From the NCBI GenBank assembly GCA_003552365.1, contig PUKR01000016.1, positions 1 through 19,826 of the forward strand: 19,826 nt of DNA, read 5' to 3'. The notes under the pieces are model-generated. The model had not been told where the DNA came from and did no database searches. It saw only the letters and a program-made list of their open reading frames with translations. Shown here in pieces: positions 15,249 to 19,826 of this stretch (its first letter is position 1; every line of letters starts with the position of its first letter). The stretch comes from Syntrophomonadaceae bacterium. GTDB taxonomy: Bacteria > Bacillota > Dethiobacteria > DTU022. The position numbers and the translations under genes were made by a program.

Positions 15249-16292
15249 TTATTTTTTTTCATAAACAAGATCAAACACCGGGCATGGATCAAGAGCCTCA
15301 CGCATTCTTTCAAGAAACATTTTCGGTTCATAGCTTTTACCTGAGGGATCGGTCGGATTTATAGTTACAGCCAGCAACTCTAATTGTTCCATAACATAAA
15401 TTCGACCACCGCGGTTTAAATAACGATAATAAATTTCCGGGGAAATAAATAACCTGGTCGCATCTTTAACGATCAGATCCGGAAATTTTGAAAACTGATC
15501 CATGATATCCTGCAGGGAATTATCCACAAGGGCGCCTCCAAAAATAAAGGCTGTGGTTTCAGCACGGCTTTTTTCGACTAACTTTTCCCCGGCCAGCAGG
15601 GGAATATCTTCACGGATTATTTCTACCTCGTAACCTTCCTTTTCCCGGTGCAATAAAACTGCATTACCCCGTTTCAACCCGCCCTCTGCCAGGTCCTTGA
15701 CAAGCAGGTCTTCAACCGGCGGCGTAGTTAGGAGTTGATGCCTGAATATCGTTTTTTTAACAACATCTTCCATCGTCGGTCCAAGAGAAGCGCCGCTGGC
15801 CAGCACTGTTCCGCCGGATACCGAAGGTGAAGCTGAAGCAAGCCGGTTAATCGCTCCGTCCACCAGAACCTGTTTGGCTCCATAGCCGGTCATCTTCTCG
15901 ATAAGCAACCTTAAACCATTAGTACTGCCGGGCCCTGCCAGCTCAACCAGGCCGGCTTTACTCACCCGGCCTAAACAAACCACTCCCAGCGGGGTAGATA
16001 CAGTGCTTTTCTCTATCAGTTCCAGTTCCGCTTCGGCAGCCTCAAAGCAAGCTTCGGCGGTAGCTACGTAAGCGCCTTTCGGTGCAAATATGCGTGGCTT
16101 TTCGTTGAGGGTCAAGCGGTCAAACCTTTCCCCGTCATACCCGGCCGAAACCAGCCCCGGAGTAATCCCCGATTGATTGAACCTGTCGACCAGGTAATTA
16201 AAGGTAACCGTTTTCCCTACATTTTTTGTTAAACCGACTATCGCCGTGGCTTTCGATTCACGGTCTTTTACCAGCGTGTATAGGTCAGACAT
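15249..16292 (-). CDS. kamB: KamB-like P-loop protein, putative aminomutase reactivase subunit
   Basis: 347 aa, ATG start with GAGGGTG upstream. Residues 20-28 (GLTKNVGKT) form a P-loop of the kind seen in BioD/MobB-like NTPases. The rest has repeated small hydrophobic strands and a GGALVDNSLQDIM segment. Its size, P-loop and position directly before kamD fit KamB, found beside KamC in lysine-fermenting clostridia and fusobacteria and thought to help reactivate the B12 enzyme by replacing damaged cobalamin. I identify it from context and the P-loop, not from residue-by-residue recall. KamC, its MutS-like partner, is not in the window. It is the first gene of the minus-strand kam operon. Confidence 0.7.
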   Translation of the reverse strand: MSDLYTLVKDRESKATAIVGLTKNVGKTVTFNYLVDRFNQSGITPGLVSAGYDGERFDRLTLNEKPRIFAPKGAYVATAEACFEAAEAELELIEKSTVSTPLGVVCLGRVSKAGLVELAGPGSTNGLRLLIEKMTGYGAKQVLVDGAINRLASASPSVSGGTVLASGASLGPTMEDVVKKTIFRHQLLTTPPVEDLLVKDLAEGGLKRGNAVLLHREKEGYEVEIIREDIPLLAGEKLVEKSRAETTAFIFGGALVDNSLQDIMDQFSKFPDLIVKDATRLFISPEIYYRYLNRGGRIYVMEQLELLAVTINPTDPSGKSYEPKMFLERMREALDPCPVFDLVYEKK

Positions 16293-16322
16293 ATTTCACA
16301 CCCTCGATAGGAACAATTAGAT

Positions 16323-16446
16323 AAAAAAAGATTCTACTGCGGCTGAAATCAATTAATGGGACGTTGTTGCGGTTAAATACAGAGTATTAACTTGTTTTTA
16401 ATGTTATATAATTAAGACCCGCATTTATCTCATCAGCAGTAGAATC
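16323..16446 (-). promoter_or_regulatory. Kam operon leader: distant perfect inverted repeat ending in T7
   Basis: GATTCTACTGC (16330-16340) and GCAGTAGAATC (16436-16446) are perfect 11-bp inverted copies with 95 bp between. On the minus strand the downstream arm is followed at once by seven T residues (16323-16329), then by the kamB ribosome binding site. This resembles a regulated terminator with a large enclosed domain. The same arms could instead be two operator half-sites about ten helical turns apart for the divergent regulator. No known riboswitch consensus was recognised. Confidence 0.5.
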
Positions 16447-16514
16447 ACCTATAGTTTACTAATCAACAGGGAAAAAATCATTGGCTCTGAAGGCTAAAAA
16501 TTAAAACAATTTTT

Positions 16515-16529
16515 TATACAGCTTGTATA
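16515..16529. promoter_or_regulatory. Palindromic operator candidate upstream of the PucR-family gene
   Basis: TATACA-GCT-TGTATA is a perfect 6-bp inverted repeat with a 3-bp centre, about 100 bp before the regulator gene. Nearby AGCTATT and AATAGCT form another inverted pair. The area is AT-rich, so chance occurrence is possible. Confidence 0.35.
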
Positions 16530-16623
16530 TAGCAGCAGGAAAACAAGGTTTGAGCTTGAACTAGAGTATTAAGCTATTAAAACAGTAAATAAATAGCTAT
16601 ATATTGTGGTTGGTGATCAATAA

Positions 16624-17910
16624 ATGAGTTTTACAGTTAAAGATGCCCTGGAGATGGAGATATTTCAAAAATGCCGCCTTCTTGCCGGAGAAAGCGGTCA
16701 GGATAATGAATTACACTGGGTCAACATCTTAGAAATCCTGGATGATTTAAGCCATATCGAGCCCGGTGAATTTTTAATTACTACTGCCCACGGCTTTAAC
16801 GTGCAAGATAAAAATATGCAGCGCAGCATGTTCGAGCTGTTCTCCTCCAGGAAGCTTGCCGCAATAGCAATCCAAACCGGCCACTACATCGAGGAAATTC
16901 CGGCTTCCTTTATCCGCTTTGCGGAAGATTATAATATACCTTTAATTGAAATCCCACCCGATATCAGCTTTAAAAGCATAACCCGTTCACTGATGAACGA
17001 ACTTATCCGTCACAATAAAACAACCGGGAAGGCAGCAGAACAGGACAATAACACTGTTCTCCTGGAATCTCAACTGGTTGAAATGAAGCAGCTGTGGAAC
17101 AGTTTGCTTGCCAGCGAACTGCCGGAGAGCTTGCATGTTGAACTGGAGCGCTACGGGATAAAAAGCACAAACCCCATTCAGCTCCTTGAATTGAGCATCG
17201 CCAGGTCAAGGGAACAAACAGAATCCCAGGAAATTACAGGTGTAAACATAATCGCCCAGGCAGAAAAAACCCTGGCCAAAATATTAATGCAGCGTCATAT
17301 AAACTTTCTAATCGGATCTTATGAAAAACATGTAATCTTGCTGATCCAGTCAAACCAGCTGCAACAGGCCTCTCAAAATGAACCATTTTACGGTTGGGAT
17401 CCGGCTTTCGGCCATCAACTGCTTAATGAATTAAGCCTTTTGTTCCCGGGATATGAGATATTAATTGGATCCAGCAATATTCGCAATAATATTGGAGAGC
17501 TGACTGCAGCCTGCTACGAAGCAGGAAAAGCGCTTCATGCCGCCAAGTTAGGACTGCCGGACGGATCAGGCCTGGTCTTATACAATAACCTGGGTTTCTA
17601 CCGCCTGATCATGGATACCAAGAATATTGAGACCTTAAAAGCACTTTATTTTGAAACCATTGCCCCCGTGCTTGATTATGATCAAAAAAACAGGGGCTCT
17701 CTTCTGGAAACCCTTAAGGTTTATTTAAACCACTTCAATATCAAAAAGGCTTCGGAAGATATGTTTGTTCACCGCCATACCATGAGGTACCGCTTAAAAC
17801 AAATAAAATTTCTCACCTGCTATGATCCGCTGGTTCCGGCAGACAGTGCCCAGCTTAATTTAGGCCTGCACATTTATTACTACCTGGAAAAAAGAAACCT
17901 TATAGAATAA
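16624..17910 (+). CDS. PucR-family transcriptional regulator
   Basis: 428 aa; ATG start with only a weak GGTG ribosome binding site. The N-terminal roughly 125 residues form a PucR sensor domain (TVKDALEM...CRLLAGESG...VNILEILDDL...GEFLITTAHG...IPLIEIPPDISF). A middle region resembles the degenerate GGDEF-like domain of the family. The C-terminus from about residue 360 is the PucR helix-turn-helix (LLETLKVYLNHFNIKKASEDMFVHRHTMRYRLKQI). Members control purine, proline, GABA and other amino-acid catabolism, usually sensing the substrate and regulating adjacent genes. It is transcribed away from the kam operon across a 331-bp spacer, so control of kamB-kamD-kamE and the following genes is the simplest inference. 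Whether it activates or represses is unknown. Confidence 0.92.
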   Translation: MSFTVKDALEMEIFQKCRLLAGESGQDNELHWVNILEILDDLSHIEPGEFLITTAHGFNVQDKNMQRSMFELFSSRKLAAIAIQTGHYIEEIPASFIRFAEDYNIPLIEIPPDISFKSITRSLMNELIRHNKTTGKAAEQDNNTVLLESQLVEMKQLWNSLLASELPESLHVELERYGIKSTNPIQLLELSIARSREQTESQEITGVNIIAQAEKTLAKILMQRHINFLIGSYEKHVILLIQSNQLQQASQNEPFYGWDPAFGHQLLNELSLLFPGYEILIGSSNIRNNIGELTAACYEAGKALHAAKLGLPDGSGLVLYNNLGFYRLIMDTKNIETLKALYFETIAPVLDYDQKNRGSLLETLKVYLNHFNIKKASEDMFVHRHTMRYRLKQIKFLTCYDPLVPADSAQLNLGLHIYYYLEKRNLIE

Positions 17911-17954
17911 CCCACTTTATAGATGAAACATTTAATAGCATTTTAGCCTGGTAC

Positions 17955-17991
17955 CGGCTCATTGCTGGCAATGGCAGCAACTAAGCTGCAA
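17955..17991 (+). repeat. Dispersed short repeat, copy A
   Basis: About 37 nt matching copy B (11508-11472, minus) at about 32 positions, with palindromic core CATTGC-TG-GCAATG. Weaker similarity extends about 18 nt upstream in both copies. It starts 45 nt after the regulator gene, on the same strand. Copy B likewise follows the gene before it. Confidence 0.6.
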
Positions 17992-18176
17992 TCTTTCGCT
18001 TTGGCTGCCACCGGCATTAGCCATTTATGTTTTTGACCCCGGCAACCTGTCTGCCTGGCCGACCTGTTACAACCTTTGCTTCTTCGGCCACTACATATGC
18101 TCTACCTGCAATGCCTCCATCCAAAATGCAGCACAGCTGGGCAGTAAAGTCTGGCTTATAAAAACCTGGCCTTTCC

Positions 18177-18234
18177 AACAAGAAAAAGGCCCTCCATTTT
18201 TAAAAACCTTTCTAAAACGGAAGGCCTTCTTGTT
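18177..18234. terminator. Bidirectional terminator between the PucR-family gene and atoE
   Basis: On the minus strand GGCCUUCC pairs with GGAGGGCC and is followed by UUUUU. The outer AACAAGAA/UUCUUGUU adds 8 more pairs across a 3-nt bulge. The plus strand also ends in a T-rich tail (TTCTTGTTCTT). It suits the convergent gene pair. Confidence 0.7.
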
Positions 18235-18265
18235 CTTAATAATATTAATAAACCCAGTCCGACGC

Positions 18266-19585
18266 CTACAGGAACAGCAGGCCGAGGGAAATAATCACAC
18301 CCGAATACAGCAGGGCAATAATGCAGTAGCCCATAATATCGCGGGCTTTTAAGCCGGCAATACCGAGAGCAGGTAAAGCCCAGAAAGGCTGGATCATATT
18401 GGTCCAGGCATCGCCCCAGGCAATAGCCATACCGGCCCTGGCCGATTCCACACCAATCTCCATGGCGGCCGGCAGCATAATCGGGCCCTGGACAGCCCAC
18501 TGTCCACCACCGGAGGGAACAAAGAAGTTCACAATCCCGCCGCTTATAAAGGCAAAGAAGGGGAAGGTAAATTCAGTGGAAATGCTGACAAACCACTGGG
18601 AAATTAATTCCGCCAATCCGGAACTAACCATCATCCCCATGATCCCGGCATAGAAGGGGAACTGCAAAATAATGCCCCCCGAACCTCTAACCGCTTCGTA
18701 AAGGGCAACAATATAGCGCTTTGGCGTCCAGTGGAAAAGAATCCCGCTGAACAAAAAGATGAAGTTAACAATGTTCAATGTCAGGGTTCCGCCTTCGCCA
18801 AAGTAATAAATCAGGTATAACAGGGCCCCGGTAAAAAGGATAATTGAAATTACAGGGGTATTTTCAATCCTTTCGGCAGGGGTTTTTTCTGCCTTTTCAT
18901 CTACTTTGTCCTCAATTTTTGTTTCCAGCAAAGAGGGGTCAATTTCAAAAGTCTCTTCCTTGGGAGGAATCATAAAGCGGACCAAAATCGGCAGGGTAAG
19001 AATTAAAACTATAGCAATGGCCAGGTTAAAGGTGGTAAAGATAGTTTCTCCCACGGCCACCCCGCCGGTCAATTCATAGGACCAGTCGGTTTCCGTTGCC
19101 ATTGCCAGGGGGATTGAACCGGCAAAGCCGCCGTGCCAGGTTAAAAAGCCCATGTAGGCGCTGGCAATCAGCAGCCGGTAATCAACGCCCCTGACCTGCC
19201 TGGCCATCTCTCTACCCAAAAGGGCGCCGACCACCAGGCCAAAGCCCCAGTTAACCCAGCTGGCAATAGCGGCAACAAAAACGGTAATCATGATTGCCGC
19301 CGCGGGCGATTTAGCCAGCGAAGAAATACCCTGGAGCACCTTTTTAATCGGCGCGCTGTTGGCAAGGGCATGCCCGGTCACAAGCACCAGGACCATCTGC
19401 ATGGCAAAAGTAAGCAGGTCCCAAAAGCCACCGCCCCAGTGCTGAACCATCTGGTAGGGGCCGCTGTCGGTCAAAATAATTCCCAGTACAAAAACGATAA
19501 ATGTGAGAATAACTGCAAATAAGAAAGGGTCGGGCAAGTACTTTTGAACGAGGGAAACAAAAAAGTGGGTTAATCGTCTAAACAT
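18266..19585 (-). CDS. atoE: AtoE-type short-chain fatty acid transporter
   Basis: 439 aa from the ATG at 19585, preceded by AAAGGAG with 7-nt spacing. An upstream ATG at 19612 overlaps no ribosome binding site and is rejected. The length equals that of E. coli AtoE (440 aa) and similarity runs along the whole chain: LPDPFLFAVILTF at the start, VTGHALANSAPIKK, ASWVNWGFGLVVGALLGRE, GFLTWHGGFAGSIPL, LQFPFYAGIMGMM, NFFVPSGGGQWAVQGP and FWALPALGIAGLKARDIMGYC. It is an inner-membrane protein with about ten or more membrane segments and a charged central loop (about residues 210-240). It moves short-chain fatty acids or acetoacetate, which fits butyrate and acetate metabolism from amino-acid fermentation. 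Confidence 0.93.
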   Translation of the reverse strand: MFRRLTHFFVSLVQKYLPDPFLFAVILTFIVFVLGIILTDSGPYQMVQHWGGGFWDLLTFAMQMVLVLVTGHALANSAPIKKVLQGISSLAKSPAAAIMITVFVAAIASWVNWGFGLVVGALLGREMARQVRGVDYRLLIASAYMGFLTWHGGFAGSIPLAMATETDWSYELTGGVAVGETIFTTFNLAIAIVLILTLPILVRFMIPPKEETFEIDPSLLETKIEDKVDEKAEKTPAERIENTPVISIILFTGALLYLIYYFGEGGTLTLNIVNFIFLFSGILFHWTPKRYIVALYEAVRGSGGIILQFPFYAGIMGMMVSSGLAELISQWFVSISTEFTFPFFAFISGGIVNFFVPSGGGQWAVQGPIMLPAAMEIGVESARAGMAIAWGDAWTNMIQPFWALPALGIAGLKARDIMGYCIIALLYSGVIISLGLLFL

Positions 19586-19770
19586 GTTTGAGCTCCTTTC
19601 TGCTGTTAACATTTTCTTACAGATGCTTTAACTTTGCTTCAAAATTTAGGATACAAGGAACCAAACTATAAGTTTTATCTACCACCCCCGGATTAATTAG
19701 TCAGTAAAGAAATTTTTTACTAATGCTGTATAATTATTCGATACTGATATTTTTTCCCCTGCCTGTGGAC

Positions 19771-19807
19771 AAAAAAAGAGGCAATTAAAAGGTTCTATTG
19801 CCTCTTT
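19771..19807 (-). terminator. Terminator of a gene lying to the right of the window
   Basis: AAAGAGGCAAT (19775-19785) pairs with ATTGCCTCTTT (19797-19807), an 11-bp stem. On the minus strand it runs into T7 (19777-19771). It would end a minus-strand gene beyond the right edge and insulate atoE. Between it and atoE (19613-19770) I see AT-rich DNA that should hold the atoE promoter, but no convincing -35/-10 pair. Confidence 0.75.
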
Positions 19808-19826
19808 ATAAATATCTTATGCATGG

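Larger units (their letters stand above)
17911..18265. other. 355-bp convergent intergenic region without a clear gene
   Basis: This gap lies between the regulator gene and the fatty acid transporter gene, which converge. It holds repeat copy A (17955-17991) and a bidirectional terminator (18177-18234). Base composition between 17945 and 18165 is like that of coding DNA. A minus-strand frame running from about 18185 to a stop at 18021-18019 reads like protein (e.g. CCILDGGIAGRAYVVAEEAK) but has no good start or ribosome binding site, and I recognise no family. It may be a decayed gene fragment or a structured repeat. Confidence 0.4.

Noticed and set aside
16293..16623. Lysine riboswitch controlling the kam operon.
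   Set aside because: The conserved L-box elements (e.g. AGAGG, AAGAGUA, GAAGGG) were not found on either strand.
18035..18062. Minus-strand stretch resembling the cobalamin riboswitch B12 box (GCCAGG...AGAC...TGCC).
   Set aside because: Spacing is wrong, the conserved GGGAA/GGTG core is missing upstream, and it lies downstream of atoE rather than before a gene.
1..19826. CRISPR arrays, tRNA or rRNA genes, transposases, prophage genes.
   Set aside because: No regularly spaced repeats, no tRNA-like folds with the TTCGA arm, and no recombinase or phage motifs in the open frames.

Overview
The window looks like a piece of chromosome from an anaerobic Firmicute (Clostridia-like), possibly living in salty or alkaline conditions. 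Reasons: a HutP antiterminator with its RNA target, coenzyme-B12-dependent lysine 5,6-aminomutase, a non-pyrrolysine MttB-family methyltransferase, SigA-type promoters (TTGACA-N17-TAGAAT), strong GGAGG ribosome binding sites with many TTG/GTG starts, and a very acidic secreted solute-binding lipoprotein. There are no rRNA or tRNA genes, CRISPR arrays or transposases. Salt preference is inference from protein composition only.

Layout. (1) 1-6150, minus strand, read right to left: hutH (histidine ammonia-lyase), hutP (histidine-sensing RNA-binding antiterminator), an MttB-like methyltransferase, a uroporphyrinogen-decarboxylase-family methyltransferase, and the first ~381 codons of a xanthine-dehydrogenase-family molybdenum hydroxylase that runs off the left edge. 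The hutH leader has a strong promoter, three NAG triplets spaced exactly 4 nt apart (the HutP recognition pattern) and, immediately after them, a factor-independent terminator. hutP lies downstream of hutH and seems to have its own promoter over the hutH stop codon. (2) 6419-9970, plus strand: a four-gene OpuC-type (quaternary amine/amino acid) ABC importer whose promoter stands back to back with that of hutH. (3) 10086-16292, minus strand, read right to left: a KamB-like P-loop protein, kamD and kamE (lysine 5,6-aminomutase alpha and beta), an M20 metallo-amidohydrolase and an MFS transporter, forming a probable operon for a beta-lysine-type compound. (4) 16624-17910, plus strand: a PucR-family regulator divergent from the kam operon. 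The spacer holds a perfect 11-bp inverted repeat that ends in T7 on the kam side. (5) 18266-19585, minus strand: an AtoE-type short-chain fatty acid transporter.

Together the genes suggest amino-acid and methylated-amine scavenging with fermentation: histidine deamination under RNA control, uptake of a betaine or amino acid, demethylation and hydroxylation of an unknown N-methyl compound, aminomutase-driven breakdown of lysine or beta-lysine, and short-chain fatty acid transport. The later enzymes of the Hut and lysine pathways are not in the window. The observations most worth following are the hut leader and gene order, the leader of the kam operon, the M20 enzyme beside the aminomutase, and a short repeat found after two unrelated genes.
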